DNA of 64,000 bases, taken from contig NZ_LMFQ01000012.1 of the NCBI RefSeq assembly GCF_001426905.1, positions 63,187-127,186 on the forward strand, given 5' to 3'. The notes under the pieces are model-generated. The model was not told the origin of the DNA. It did not search any database and saw only the letters and a program-made list of their open reading frames with translations. Position 1 is the stretch's first letter. The number at the start of each line of letters is the position of its first letter. The stretch comes from Caulobacter sp. Root1455 (GTDB lineage Bacteria; Pseudomonadota; Alphaproteobacteria; Caulobacterales; Caulobacteraceae). This document shows, one piece after another, positions 8,362-18,796 of this stretch. Made by a program: the position numbers and the translations under genes.

Positions 8362-8390
8362 GGGCCGCTTATAGGGCGCGACGCACCCAT

Positions 8391-8425
8391 AGAAGAAGGG
8401 CCGCCCTCGCGGACGGCCCTTCCGA
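8391..8425 (-). terminator. Probable terminator of the lipoprotein gene
   Basis: A stem of AAGGGCCG/CGGCCCTT (8396-8403 with 8414-8421), with further pairing inside, lies just beyond the stop of the 8448-8768 gene. The T-run on the minus strand is weak (CTTCT). Confidence 0.55.
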
Positions 8426-8447
8426 TCGTTCGAAAACCAGGCCGGCC

Positions 8448-8768
8448 TTAGTGGGCGGGCGCCGGCTCGGTCTTCTTTTCGGTGGTGGTGGTCGTGGTGG
8501 TGGTCGTGCCGGGCGCTTCGGCGGCGGTCGTGGCGTCCGGGGCGGCCGGAGCCGCGGCGGCGTCGGCGGCGGCTTTGTTGGCGTCGGCGGCGGCGGTGGT
8601 GGCGTTCTGAGCCGCGTCCGTGGCGGTGCTGGCCGAGGCGGCGGCGTCTTGGGCGGCCTTCGAGTTGGCGTCGGCGGCGGTGTCGGTCTTCGGACCGCAG
8701 GCGGCGAGCGACAGGGCCGAGACGGCCACGCCGGCGATCAGGATCGAGCGGAGAATCTTGGTGGTCAT
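8448..8768 (-). CDS. Alanine-rich lipoprotein
   Basis: The protein has 106 residues. It has a lipoprotein signal with the lipobox LAAC at Cys24. The mature part is almost entirely Ala, Asp, Thr and Lys (AAADANKAAADAAAAP), likely an extended or helical spacer, and it contains a run of nine threonines before a charged, proline-containing end. ATG 8768 was chosen because GGAAG lies at the right distance and the lipoprotein signal starts there; the open frame extends further upstream without family-like sequence. Such Ala-rich lipoproteins are common in Caulobacter, and no function can be assigned. Confidence 0.8.
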   Translation of the reverse strand: MTTKILRSILIAGVAVSALSLAACGPKTDTAADANSKAAQDAAASASTATDAAQNATTAAADANKAAADAAAAPAAPDATTAAEAPGTTTTTTTTTEKKTEPAPAH

Positions 8769-8903
8769 AGGGGCTTCCCTTGCGACTGCTTTTCTGGCGA
8801 TCGCGACCCGTCTGGGTCGCGTCGCAAGGTCACAGAACATCAGTTCGGGAGCAGGGGCAAGACAATTGTTCACGGATCCGTGATCGGTCCGTGATCGTGC
8901 CGA

Positions 8904-9773
8904 TCAAGGCTCCGCGGGGATGGCCTGCAGGGCTTCTTCCAGCTCCAGGAAGCTGGGTTGAGCCTCGCTCGGGACGCTGCCGCGGCCGATCTCGACGCTG
9001 ATCTGGGCGGCGTTGCCGTGAAGGTGGGCGACCAGGACCGACTGGATGATCTTGTAGAACGAGCCCTCCTCGTCGACCACGGCGGTCAGGCGCGTGGCGA
9101 ACGGTCCGACCAGGCCGTAGGCCAGGAACACGCCGAGGAAGGTGCCGACCAGGGCGCCGCCGATCATCGCGCCCAGCACGGCCGGCGGCTCGGTGATCGA
9201 GCCCATGGTCTTGATGACGCCCAGCACGGCGGCGACGATGCCGAGCGCGGGCAGGGCGTCGGCCAGGCTTTGCAGGGCGTGGGCCGGGGCCAGGCCTTCG
9301 TGATGGTGCTTTTCGAGCTGCTTCTCCATCGCGTCCTCGACCTGGTGGGGATCCTCCAGATTCATGGTCATCATCCGCAGGGTGTCGCAGATGAAGTCGA
9401 CGGCGAAATGGTCCTTCATGATCCTGGGATAGCGCAGAAAGATCCCGCTCTCGTGCGGCCGCTCGATGTGGCTTTCCAGGGCGATGACGCCCTTGGACTT
9501 CATCGTCTTGGTCAGCAGGAACAACAGGCTGAGCAGGTCGCGGTAGTCCGGGGTCTTCCACTTGGGACCCGCGAAGATCTTGCCGAAACCGGCGCCGGTG
9601 GCCTTGATCACCGTCATCGAGTTCGAGACCAGGAACGAGGCGATGCCCGCGCCGAGAATGCACATCAGCTCATGCGGAGCGGCCTCGATGATCACGTCCA
9701 TCTTGCCGCCGGACATGATGAAGCTGCCGAACACGAGCGCGAACAGCAGGACGATGCCGATGATCTGGAACAT
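8904..9773 (-). CDS. motA: Flagellar motor stator protein MotA
   Basis: The protein has 289 residues, normal for proton-driven MotA. Four membrane segments are visible: residues about 1-20 and 34-52, then about 168-190 and 200-223. A large cytoplasmic loop lies between helices two and three. It contains the charged patch that contacts FliG and the PRIMKDHFAVDFICDTLRMM region. The ALPALGIVAAVLGVIKTMG segment with its conserved proline forms part of the ion path. MotA works with MotB, which is not encoded in this window. The gene stands alone. An AT-rich stretch around 9815-9830 upstream (TTAAGCATTAAAAG on the coding strand) may hold its promoter. Confidence 0.95.
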   Translation of the reverse strand: MFQIIGIVLLFALVFGSFIMSGGKMDVIIEAAPHELMCILGAGIASFLVSNSMTVIKATGAGFGKIFAGPKWKTPDYRDLLSLLFLLTKTMKSKGVIALESHIERPHESGIFLRYPRIMKDHFAVDFICDTLRMMTMNLEDPHQVEDAMEKQLEKHHHEGLAPAHALQSLADALPALGIVAAVLGVIKTMGSITEPPAVLGAMIGGALVGTFLGVFLAYGLVGPFATRLTAVVDEEGSFYKIIQSVLVAHLHGNAAQISVEIGRGSVPSEAQPSFLELEEALQAIPAEP

Positions 9774-9961
9774 GATGAAGAGAGCCCCGGGTAACTTCAG
9801 CCGGGATCATCGCTTTTAATGCTTAATCCAAGGTGAGCGGGGCCTTCCGGCCCGGTTGCGCCTTTCGCCGCACCCGCCTAACAGATGTTTGACGTCGCCT
9901 CGCGGGGCCGGCCGGACCGGCCGACGCCCCCGTGGAGATTGTCCGGGTTGGGAGGGAAGGC

Positions 9962-11320
9962 ATGAGCATGGCGAACCCGGATGCCAATCTTCTTCCTGGG
10001 CGTCTTGATGACCGCGCCAAGGCCCGCGCCTTCGCCATCCTGTTCGCCGTCCTGCTGTCCAGCGCCGCCGGCAACACCGCCCTGCAGACCGTGCTGCCGG
10101 CCATCGGCCGCCAGGTCGGCATTCCCGACGTGCTGATCAGCTCGATCTTCTCGCTGTCGGCCCTGCTCTGGGGCGTGATGTCGCCGGTGTGGGCGCGGAT
10201 GTCCGACAAGCGCGGCCGCAAGCCGATGGTGGTCCTGGGCATGGCCGGCTTCGCGGTGTCGATGCTGGGCTTCGGCTTCTTCATCCTGATGGGACTGAAG
10301 GGACTGATGGTCCCGCTGGCGGTGTTCGCCGGGGCGGCCCTGTCGCGGGCGATCTTCGGCCTGGTCGGCAGCGCCTCCAACCCGGCGGCCCAGGCCTATG
10401 TCGCCGATCGCACCGCGCCGGCCGAGCGCACCAACGCCCTGGCCACCATGGCCTCGGCCAGCGGCCTGGGCACGATCCTGGGTCCGGCCGTCGCGCCGTT
10501 CCTGGTCTTCCCGCTGCTGACCCTGTCGGGGCCGATGTTCTCGTTCGCGGTCATCGCCGGCGTCGTCCTGATCCTGGTTATGCGCGGCTTGCCGGAAACC
10601 CAGGACGAGATCCCCGAGCGCCCGGACGACAGCCAGACCGTGAGGGGGGGCGGCAAGCCGCGGGCCCGCGTGCGCTGGAACGACCGGCGGATCATGCCCT
10701 TCATCGTCTACGGCTTCCTGCTGGCCAGCGCCCAGACGGTGAACCAGCAGACCCTGGGCTTCATGGTCATCGACAAGCTGAACATCTCCCCGGCCAAGGC
10801 CGCCGCCTTCGCGGGGGTCGCGATGATGGCCGGGGCGGTGGCCAGCCTGCTGGCCCAATGGGGCCTGATCCGCATGTTGCGGCTGACCCCGCGCCAGCTG
10901 TTGTGGCTGGGCGCCGGCTGCGCGGCCCTGGGCAATCTGGCGGTCGCCTTCTCGCCCGACTACCACACCCTGGTCGTCGGTTTCGCCCTGTGCAGCCTGG
11001 GCTACGGCTTCGCCAGGCCCGGCTTCACGGCCGGCGCCTCGCTGTCGGTGGGGCATGAGGAGCAAGGCGCGGTGGCCGGGGCGATCAGCGCCATCAACGG
11101 CGCCTCGGTGATCATCGCCCCGGTGCTGGGCGTGGCGCTGTACAAGTGGGCGCACCCGTCGCCCTACCTGATGAACGTCGCGGTCTTGGCCGGCCTGGTC
11201 GCCTACGCCCTGATCGACCCGGTCATGCGCCGGGTCGGCGACGCGACCGCCCCGCGCGAGGCCCGCGACGAGGCCCAGGTCGTCGACGCCAGCTCGATCG
11301 ACGCGACGGGGCCGCACTAG
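9962..11320 (+). CDS. Major facilitator superfamily transporter, TetA-like
   Basis: The protein has 452 residues with about twelve predicted membrane helices. It carries the MFS loop 2-3 motif (variant WARMSDKRGRKPMV near residue 80) and a helix-five region of the drug:H+ antiporter type. The pattern resembles TetA-like 12-helix drug antiporters, but the substrate cannot be read from sequence. ATG 9962 was preferred because GGAGGGAAGG directly precedes it; a second in-frame ATG follows at 9968. The C-terminus is long and acidic (VVDASSIDATGPH). No regulator gene is adjacent. Confidence 0.85.
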   Translation: MSMANPDANLLPGRLDDRAKARAFAILFAVLLSSAAGNTALQTVLPAIGRQVGIPDVLISSIFSLSALLWGVMSPVWARMSDKRGRKPMVVLGMAGFAVSMLGFGFFILMGLKGLMVPLAVFAGAALSRAIFGLVGSASNPAAQAYVADRTAPAERTNALATMASASGLGTILGPAVAPFLVFPLLTLSGPMFSFAVIAGVVLILVMRGLPETQDEIPERPDDSQTVRGGGKPRARVRWNDRRIMPFIVYGFLLASAQTVNQQTLGFMVIDKLNISPAKAAAFAGVAMMAGAVASLLAQWGLIRMLRLTPRQLLWLGAGCAALGNLAVAFSPDYHTLVVGFALCSLGYGFARPGFTAGASLSVGHEEQGAVAGAISAINGASVIIAPVLGVALYKWAHPSPYLMNVAVLAGLVAYALIDPVMRRVGDATAPREARDEAQVVDASSIDATGPH

Positions 11321-11324
11321 AATC

Positions 11325-12341
11325 CTAGGGCGGCGGCGCGGCCGGCATCTTCAGGCTCAGCGGCACGGTCAGGCCCAGCCAGAACGAGTCGCCCTCCATC
11401 CGGTTGGTGGCGTTGAACTCGGTGAAGGCCCGGGCCCGCAAGGTGGCGGGCATGTGGCCGATCTTGAAGGTGTAGGCCGCCGTGGCGCCCACGCCGGTGA
11501 CCTCGCCCTGGAACGGGCCGAGCACCGCGCCTGGACCCCGGTCGGTGCTGACCTGCTTGAAGTAGTAGCTCTGCAGCCCGGCCGACCACCGGGGCGAGAA
11601 GGTCTTCTCGATCGCCGCCTCCAGGTGCATCTCGGTCCCGGTCGTGTAGTCGGTGTGGGGGTTCTCGCCGTTGAGGGTCAGGCCGGCCTTGCCGCTGACG
11701 TCCCAGCCGCTCTTGGGGTCATGCCAGCTGACCGCGAACGAGGAGTCGAGCGCCCAACGGTGGAATGCCAGGTTGGCCAGCTCGTCCTTGCGATAATCGC
11801 CGATCGGGACATTGAGCATGGTCGAGACCTGATAGTGGACGTTCCCCTTGCTCCAGCCCAGCATGGCGGTGGCGATCGGATCGCCGATCACGGTGGCGGA
11901 GTCGCCGACCCCGCCGCCGACCTGGGCGCCGCGCGGGCCGGTGAGGAAGACGTCCGCGTCGACATCGACGTTGCCGACCGGCAAGGCCGCGCCCAGGCCC
12001 ACGGTCACGCCGTGCAGGTCGGTGGTCGGCACCCACAGCACGGTGGCGAAGTCGGCCAGGATATCGGCGTCCACGCCCGCCACCACGTTACCGCCCAGGG
12101 GCAGTTGCTTGGCGCCGCTGAGGCTGCCCTTGTAATAGTAGAGCTCGTTGTCGAAGAAGACGCCCCGCAGCGGCGGCATGACGGCGTTTCCCGGTCCTCC
12201 CGAACCGAGCAGATAGAGACTGGCGCCGCTTTCGGACGCTTGGGCCTGGTGGGCTCCCGCGGCAAGGGCGAGGCTGAGGCCGACGCCCAGTCCCTGGACG
12301 AGGCGGCGGGCGGCGGATCGGACGTTCGGCTCCTGGCCCAT
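11325..12341 (-). CDS. SphA / phenol-degradation MetA-type outer-membrane beta-barrel protein
   Basis: The protein has 338 residues. The signal sequence is long, with a basic start and cleavage near residue 35 (HQAQASES). The mature part begins with GASLYLLGSGGPGNAVMPP, a hallmark of the SphA/phenol_MetA_deg family. It then alternates amphipathic strands, NVPIGDYR..ELANLAFHRWALD and Y.TGTEMHLEAA, ending in a strand with a C-terminal proline tail. Family members are thought to be outer-membrane channels found in catabolic clusters for aromatic compounds. No catabolic genes are next to it. It is convergent with the MFS gene, with only 4 bases between stops. Confidence 0.8.
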   Translation of the reverse strand: MGQEPNVRSAARRLVQGLGVGLSLALAAGAHQAQASESGASLYLLGSGGPGNAVMPPLRGVFFDNELYYYKGSLSGAKQLPLGGNVVAGVDADILADFATVLWVPTTDLHGVTVGLGAALPVGNVDVDADVFLTGPRGAQVGGGVGDSATVIGDPIATAMLGWSKGNVHYQVSTMLNVPIGDYRKDELANLAFHRWALDSSFAVSWHDPKSGWDVSGKAGLTLNGENPHTDYTTGTEMHLEAAIEKTFSPRWSAGLQSYYFKQVSTDRGPGAVLGPFQGEVTGVGATAAYTFKIGHMPATLRARAFTEFNATNRMEGDSFWLGLTVPLSLKMPAAPPP

Positions 12342-12466
12342 GATCCCGGTCTCCGTGGCTTAGGCCTCGAAGAGTGGTCGGGCGCGATCCGAGCGGCCAT
12401 AGGGCGGATTGCTGAGTCGTCCTTGCGGCGCGACGGTAATCCAGACCCCGGAATATCCCTGAACCG

Positions 12467-13753
12467 CTAGCTGATCCCCGCCTGGGCCTTCAGCCGCGCC
12501 ACCATGTCGGACGACAGGTAGCCGTCGGCGGGCAGTCTGCGGTCGGCCTGCCAGGCGCGCAGGGCCTTGCGGGTGCCGGCGCCGATCACCCCGTCCGCGG
12601 GGCCGGGATCGAAGCCCAGACGACCCAGAGCGATCTGGGCGGCCATGCGGTCGGCCAGGCCCAGCGGCGCCTCGACCGGCCAGGTCGCGACCAGCGGCCC
12701 GCCGCCGGCGAAGCGGTCGGCCAGCAGGCCGATCCCCAGGGCGTAGGACGTGGAGTTGTTGTAGGTGCGGATCGCGAAGTGGTTGGGCAGGGCCAGGAAG
12801 GCCGGGCCCGACCAGCCGGCCGGCAGGATCAGGCCGGCGGGCGAGGCGGCGTCGGCGGGCGTCCAGGGCAGGCCGTCGGCGCGGCGCACGCCCTTGGCTT
12901 CCCACCACGACGGGAGCTCGCGCGGACCCTCGGCCAGGCCGTAGTCAAAGCCGGCCGGCAGGATCACTTCCTTGGCCCAGCCGACGCCCGGCTTCCAATT
13001 GCCCTTCTTCAGCAGGTTGGCGGCCGAGGCCAGGCTGTCGCTGTCGCTGCCCCAGATGTCGCGGCGGCCGTCGCCGTCGTTATCGACGGCGGTGGACAGG
13101 TAGTTGGAGGGCAGGAACTGGGTCTGGCCCATGGCCCCGGCCCACGAGCCCCTCAGCTGGGCGCGCGTGACCTCGCCCGAGGCGATGATCTTCAGGGCGG
13201 CGATCAGCTCGCCCTCGGCCCAATTGCGGCGGCGGCCGTCGGCGGCCAGGCTGGCCATCGAGCGCACGACGTCGAAATTGCCCTGGATCTTGCCGAACGC
13301 CGATTCCATGGCCCAGACGGCCAGCAGGATGTCGCGCGGCACGCCGTAGCGGCTCTCGACGTCCGGCAGGAAGGTCAGGGTGTCGCGCTTGTCGCGGCCG
13401 ACGGCCACGCGATCGTCGCTGATCACGCCCTTGATGTAGTCGCCGACCGGCTTGGAGAATTCCGGCTGGCGGCCGTCCAGCGAGATCACCTTGGGATCGG
13501 GCGTCACGCCGTCCAGCTCGCGGTCGAGCAACTGCTGCGTCAGGCCGGCGGCCAGGGCCTTCTGCTTGAAGGCGGCCAGCCACGTGTCGAAGCCGACCAC
13601 CTGACCGGCGGCCGGCGGGGCGGGGACCGGCGTGGCGGGGCCCGGCGGCGGCGCGGGCGGGGCCGGCGGCGAGACCGACGGCGCCAGGGGCGCGTTGGCC
13701 GAGGTGTCGGCGCAACCGGCCAACAGCAGAACGAGGAAAACGCGTCTATCCAT
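12467..13753 (-). CDS. Lytic murein transglycosylase, MltB-type, lipoprotein
   Basis: The protein has 428 residues. The lipobox LLAGC puts the lipid at Cys14. A Pro/Ala-rich spacer runs to about residue 45. The catalytic SLT_2 domain follows, with VESRYGVPRDILLAVWAMESAFG holding the catalytic Glu, then GNFDVVRSMASL and MGQTQFLPSNYLS. A PG_binding_1 repeat at about residues 365-425 (GRLGFDPGPADGVIGAGTR) completes it. It should cleave peptidoglycan glycan strands with anhydromuramic acid formation at the outer-membrane inner face. The gene is transcribed alone on the minus strand. Confidence 0.92.
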   Translation of the reverse strand: MDRRVFLVLLLAGCADTSANAPLAPSVSPPAPPAPPPGPATPVPAPPAAGQVVGFDTWLAAFKQKALAAGLTQQLLDRELDGVTPDPKVISLDGRQPEFSKPVGDYIKGVISDDRVAVGRDKRDTLTFLPDVESRYGVPRDILLAVWAMESAFGKIQGNFDVVRSMASLAADGRRRNWAEGELIAALKIIASGEVTRAQLRGSWAGAMGQTQFLPSNYLSTAVDNDGDGRRDIWGSDSDSLASAANLLKKGNWKPGVGWAKEVILPAGFDYGLAEGPRELPSWWEAKGVRRADGLPWTPADAASPAGLILPAGWSGPAFLALPNHFAIRTYNNSTSYALGIGLLADRFAGGGPLVATWPVEAPLGLADRMAAQIALGRLGFDPGPADGVIGAGTRKALRAWQADRRLPADGYLSSDMVARLKAQAGIS

Positions 13754-14002
13754 GGCGGCAGGCTACCGAGGTTCGTGACAGGGCTGCAATCACAAGGGCG
13801 ACAGACCGGTTAAGTTCCCGCGTGGTCGAGCTTGAGCTGTGGAGCTTTTATCGCCTCCGTGGGGTGGATGCGCGCTTTCCGGCCAGGGCGCACATTGACT
13901 CCCGCGCTTGTCCTGCTTATACGCACGCCCTCCGAAACATCCCGGATGTTCCTTTCGCCCTCATGGCGGCCGCGAACCTCTCCGCTGAGTATAGAGACGG
14001 TC

Positions 14003-14128
14003 ATGAAGGTTCGTAGCTCGCTGAAGTCGCTGAAGTCGCGTCACCGCGACTGCAAGATGGTTCGCCGCAAGGGCGTCATCTACATCATCAACAAGACCGA
14101 CCCGCGCTTCAAAGCCAAGCAAGGCTAA
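14003..14128 (+). CDS. rpmJ: 50S ribosomal protein L36 (zinc-independent form)
   Basis: The protein has 41 residues and starts [16 protein letters not shown], ending in PRFKAKQG, the typical alphaproteobacterial L36. Only one cysteine (Cys17) is present, so the CxxC..C..H zinc ribbon of the C+ form is missing; this is the C- version. It begins at ATG 14003 and its TAA overlaps the ATG of the next gene (TAATG at 14126-14130), indicating translational coupling with the HAD phosphatase. Confidence 0.95.
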   Translation: MKVRSSLKSLKSRHRDCKMVRRKGVIYIINKTDPRFKAKQG

Positions 14129-14745
14129 TGACGCCCGCACGGCCTCCCAGGGCGCTGCTCTGGGACGTCGGCAACGTCATCGTGCGCTGGAATCCGCGCA
14201 CGCTCTACGCGAAGATCTTCAAGGAACCGGCCGATCTCGACCGGTTCCTTTCGCATGTCGGGACCCTGGATTGGCATTCGGCGACCGACCGCGGCGTGAC
14301 CTTCGCGGACAACATCGCCGCCCTGAGCGCCCAGCACCCGCACCATGCCGAGTCCATCGCCGCCTGGTGGGACCGCTGGCTCGAGATGTTCTCCGGGGCG
14401 ATTCCCGAGACCGAAGCGGTCATCGAGGCCCTGGCCGAGCGCGACGTGCCCCAGTTCGCCCTGACCAACATGTCGACCGAGACCTGGCCCGACGTGAAGG
14501 CCATGAGCCCGGTTTTCCGTCATTTCCGCGCCGCGGTGGTCTCCGCCGAAGAACGGGTCATCAAGCCCGAGCCGCGCATCTACGAGATCGTGCTGGAGCG
14601 CACCGGGCTGGAGGCCGCCGACCTGTTGTTCGTCGACGACAGCGCCGCCAATATCGCCGCAGCCGCCGCCCTGGGCTTCCACACCCACCACTTCACCGAT
14701 CCGGCGACGCTGCGGCCGGCGATCGAGAAGTTCGGCTTGCTCTAG
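14128..14745 (+). CDS. HAD-superfamily (subfamily IA) phosphatase
   Basis: The protein has 205 residues. HAD motif I is LLWDVGNVIVRW with nucleophile Asp13. The usual second Asp of motif I is replaced by Gly15 in DxGN, as in YihX-like sugar phosphatases. Motif II is LTNMS, motif III is near K..VIKPEP and motif IV is LLFVDDSAANI. The helical cap lies between residues about 17 and 85. Likely substrates are small phosphate esters such as glucose-1-phosphate, but this is inference from similarity to YihX. Its ATG overlaps the rpmJ stop codon. Confidence 0.85.
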   Translation: MTPARPPRALLWDVGNVIVRWNPRTLYAKIFKEPADLDRFLSHVGTLDWHSATDRGVTFADNIAALSAQHPHHAESIAAWWDRWLEMFSGAIPETEAVIEALAERDVPQFALTNMSTETWPDVKAMSPVFRHFRAAVVSAEERVIKPEPRIYEIVLERTGLEAADLLFVDDSAANIAAAAALGFHTHHFTDPATLRPAIEKFGLL

Positions 14746-14824
14746 ACGCGACGGCGCTTAAGTAGCCCTCAGTCTGGATGAGGCGGAGCGCCTGCTCCGC
14801 GCAGGGCCTTTTCGGGAGCTTCCC

Positions 14825-15700
14825 ATGCACATCGGTTTCATCGGCCTGGGCGCCATGGGCGCGGCTATGGCCGCCAACCTGCTGGACAAGGGTCACGCCG
14901 TGACGGTGTGGAACCGCTCGCCGGGCCCGGTCGCCGAGCTTGTCGCCCTGGGCGCGAACGCCGCCGAAGACGTCGGGGCGGCGCTGCGGGTCGACATCGT
15001 CCTGTCCATGCTGGCCCACGACCAGGCGGTCCGCGACGTTCTGCTGGACAGCGGAGCCCTGGCCGAGGCGCCCAGGAGCCTGGTCCACGTGAACCTGGCC
15101 ACCATCTCCACCGCCCTGGCGCGGGAAATGGCCGAGACGCACGCGGCGCTGGGACTGGGCTATGTGGCCGCGCCGGTGTTCGGCCGACCGCCGGTGGCCC
15201 GGGCCGGCGGGCTGAACGTGCTGGCGGCCGGCGCGCCCCAGGCGGTGGCCACGGCCATGCCGGTGCTGGAGGCCCTGGCGACCAAGGTCTGGCCGATGGG
15301 CGAGGACCCGGTTCGCGCCACCGCCGTCAAGATCGCCGGCAACCTGATGATCGTCTCGGCCGTCGAGGCCATGGGCGAGGCGACGGCCCTGGGCGCGGCC
15401 CATGGCGTGCCCGCAGCCGACCTGCTGGACATGCTGACCAACACGATCTTCGCCGCCCCGATCTACAAGATCTACGGCGCCATGATCGCCGAGGGGCGCT
15501 ACCACCCGCCGGGCTTCGCCGCCGACCTGGCGCTGAAGGACGTCCGCCTGGCCCAGGCCGCCGGCGACGAGAAGGGCCTGGCCCTGCCGCTGGCCGATCT
15601 GGTCGAGGGCGGGCTGGAGACCCTGCTGTCGGGCGAGGGCGAAACCCCGGACCTGGCCGCCCTGGCCGAAGTCTCGCGCGGACGTGTGGAAGGGCGCTGA
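14825..15700 (+). CDS. NAD(P)-dependent beta-hydroxyacid dehydrogenase (3-hydroxyisobutyrate dehydrogenase family)
   Basis: The protein has 291 residues. The N-terminal Rossmann fold starts GFIGLGAMGAAMAANL at residues 4-19 and is followed by VWNRSP, where Asn-Arg suggests NADP preference. VHVNLATIST and later APVFGRPP are substrate-loop motifs, and VKIAGNLMIVS near residue 170 holds the catalytic lysine. The C-terminal all-helical domain is intact. Members reduce or oxidise 3-hydroxyisobutyrate, tartronate semialdehyde or succinic semialdehyde, and the exact substrate is open. The preceding gene is 80 bases away and the next unit is gapR. Confidence 0.88.
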   Translation: MHIGFIGLGAMGAAMAANLLDKGHAVTVWNRSPGPVAELVALGANAAEDVGAALRVDIVLSMLAHDQAVRDVLLDSGALAEAPRSLVHVNLATISTALAREMAETHAALGLGYVAAPVFGRPPVARAGGLNVLAAGAPQAVATAMPVLEALATKVWPMGEDPVRATAVKIAGNLMIVSAVEAMGEATALGAAHGVPAADLLDMLTNTIFAAPIYKIYGAMIAEGRYHPPGFAADLALKDVRLAQAAGDEKGLALPLADLVEGGLETLLSGEGETPDLAALAEVSRGRVEGR

Positions 15701-15774
15701 ATCCACCTTCCACTCGCGGCCCGTTGCCACTAGGTTCCGCGCCTCCCGTTTCCGGACTTTCGCGAGAATTCTTC

Positions 15775-16044
15775 ATGGCCGACGACGCCGCGCCGCACGC
15801 CGACGTGCTCAACTCCACCGCTCAGGGCCAGCTCAAGAGCATCATCGACCGGGTGGAGCGCCTCGAGGTCGAAAAGACCGAGATCGCCGAGCAGATCAAG
15901 GAAGTCTACGCCGAGGCCAAGGGCAACGGCTTCGACGTCAAGATCCTGCGCAAGGTGGTCCGCCTGCGCAAGACCGACCGCGCCAAGCGCCAGGAAGAGG
16001 ACGCGATCCTGGACCTGTACCTGTCGGCCATCGGCGAGATCTAG
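15775..16044 (+). CDS. gapR: DNA-binding protein GapR (DUF2312)
   Basis: The protein has 89 residues and is almost all helical and charged, starting MADDAAPHADVLNSTAQGQL. The DUF2312 core, LKSIIDRVERLEVEKTEI then AEAKGNGFDVKILRKVVRLR, is a long coiled coil followed by a basic DNA-contacting helix. Caulobacter GapR forms a clamp around overtwisted, AT-rich DNA ahead of polymerases and helps gyrase and topoisomerase IV. The closeness to tacA (about 1.3 kb) agrees with Caulobacter gene order as I recall it. A paralogue may exist elsewhere in the genome, so orthology deserves a check. Confidence 0.88.
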   Translation: MADDAAPHADVLNSTAQGQLKSIIDRVERLEVEKTEIAEQIKEVYAEAKGNGFDVKILRKVVRLRKTDRAKRQEEDAILDLYLSAIGEI

Positions 16045-16053
16045 GACTTAGGC

Positions 16054-16118
16054 GGGGACACACACTCGCCCCGCGGCATGGAAATCCTGCCGTGGCCGTG
16101 CCGCGAGTGTGTGTCCCC
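16054..16118. repeat. Long inverted repeat GGGGACACACACTCG after gapR
   Basis: Two 15-base arms (16054-16068 and 16104-16118) are perfect reverse complements around a 35-base centre that itself can fold. The arm motif GGGGACA...TGTCCCC recurs in the palindrome at 45714-45739. It lies ten bases after the gapR stop and may also act as a terminator, although no T-run follows. Confidence 0.8.
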
Positions 16119-16175
16119 ACCTCGTTCCACGACTGAAGCCTGCATTTTTCCGCGTGCGTCGCGTCGCCGACGCCC

Positions 16176-16183
16176 GCTAGTCT
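16176..16183 (+). promoter_or_regulatory. -10 element GCTAGTCT, six bases before the next ATG (leaderless start)
   Basis: The box matches the Caulobacter housekeeping -10 consensus GCTANAWC in most positions. The ATG at 16190 begins 6 bases later, so transcription should start at or next to the start codon. The -35 element is unclear. Confidence 0.5.
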
Positions 16184-16189
16184 GCCCGC

Positions 16190-16549
16190 ATGCGCGCCAA
16201 GAAGCCGCCCGATCCCCGAGCCCAAGCGCGCAAGGCCGCCCTGAACGCCCTCAAGCGCGCCCAGCGCACGGCCGACAAGGCCGGGATCGCGCTGTCCGAA
16301 TGGGAAGGCGAGTTCCTGGGTTCGGTCGCCCAGCGCATCGAGACCTACGGCCGGGCGTTCGGCGATCCCGAAAAGGGCGGCGCCGGCCAGGCCATGTCGG
16401 TCAACCAGACCATCAAGCTGAAGGAAATCGCCGCCAAGGCGAAAGGCGAGCGCAAGCCGATGTCCCGCGGCAAGGGATTCGGCCGTCGCGACTCGACGCG
16501 ACATGGGCGGTCGCCCGAACCCTCGACGGAAGAGTCCGACGACGAATGA
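16190..16549 (+). CDS. Uncharacterised basic protein
   Basis: I do not recognise a family. The protein has 119 residues and begins with a Lys/Arg/Ala-rich helix (KKPPDPRAQARKAALNALKRAQR). A central part, LSEWEGEFLGSVAQRIETYGRAFGDPEKG, is followed by a basic stretch (KAKGERKPMSRGKGFGRR) and ends in an acidic tail (STEESDDE). It is probably a small nucleic-acid-binding or assembly protein, which is inference from charge only. The promoter at 16176-16183 implies a leaderless message. It lies between gapR and tacA. Confidence 0.7.
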   Translation: MRAKKPPDPRAQARKAALNALKRAQRTADKAGIALSEWEGEFLGSVAQRIETYGRAFGDPEKGGAGQAMSVNQTIKLKEIAAKAKGERKPMSRGKGFGRRDSTRHGRSPEPSTEESDDE

Positions 16550-16812
16550 CCGGCCAAGGCCAAGCTTTGGCCTAGGGTGAATCCCGCACAAAGTGCGCGG
16601 TAAATGCCCGAACCCTGCGAAAATGGTCACCGTTTCTCACCAAACTCGCGACTTGGGAGAACGGCGTTAGGTTTTCGGTAACGAAACGGGCCGACATTTG
16701 GACCCCGCGTAAAGTATTGCTTTTAATCGATTTTATCGTCCGTCCGCGCCGTAGAAAATGGCTGCGACTGACGCCGCGACAGCGTGACCGCGGTGGGGAG
16801 TCTCACGCCTTC

Positions 16813-17307
16813 ATGGGCAGCCCAAAGATGGCGACCACGATCTACGACTATCTGCTGCGACGGAAAGCCGACCTGGAAGTACGCATGCTCGAGGCCCAGC
16901 GCCGCGCCCAGGCGCCGTTCGAGGACGAGCTGCGCGCGATCAGCCTGGCGCTCGGCGCGATCGAACGCGGCGGCCTGGCCGCCAGCGCCCACGCCGGCGC
17001 CCAGGGGGGCGTGGTGGAGGGCGAACCCGCCAGCTTCGCCAGCGGCGCGTCGCGGCGCGGCCGCAAGCCGCGCTCGGCCCGCGAGATGATCCTGCTGGTG
17101 CTGGGCAACGGCGACGCGGCGATCGCGGCGTCGGAGATTTCGCGCAAGCTGACGCGGCGGTGGGGCCGCGCCATCCCGCTGGCGGCTGTGATGCTGGAGC
17201 TTCAGGGCCTGGAACAGGCGGGTCTGGTCCGCCGGTCCAAGGACGAATGGGTCCGGGTCGACGAACCGGTCGAGGCCGAGGCCTCGCCGCTGGCGATCAG
17301 CGCCTGA
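16813..17307 (+). CDS. Uncharacterised protein with a C-terminal winged-helix-like segment
   Basis: The protein has 164 residues from ATG 16813 (GGGAG upstream); ATG 16828 (MATTIYDY) is an alternative. An N-terminal helix (YDYLLRRKADLEVRMLEAQRRAQAP) is likely a coiled coil. A basic linker RRGRKPRSAREM follows, then LVLGNGDAAIAASEISRKLTRRWG with LELQGLEQAGLVRRSKDEW. That last part has the layout of a winged helix that reads DNA or protein. No known name applies. The leader upstream (16550-16812) is comparatively AT-rich around 16705-16740. It is convergent with tacA, 13 bases apart. Confidence 0.7.
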   Translation: MGSPKMATTIYDYLLRRKADLEVRMLEAQRRAQAPFEDELRAISLALGAIERGGLAASAHAGAQGGVVEGEPASFASGASRRGRKPRSAREMILLVLGNGDAAIAASEISRKLTRRWGRAIPLAAVMLELQGLEQAGLVRRSKDEWVRVDEPVEAEASPLAISA

Positions 17308-17320
17308 CCGAAACCACCGG

Positions 17321-18796
<1,476 letters not shown>
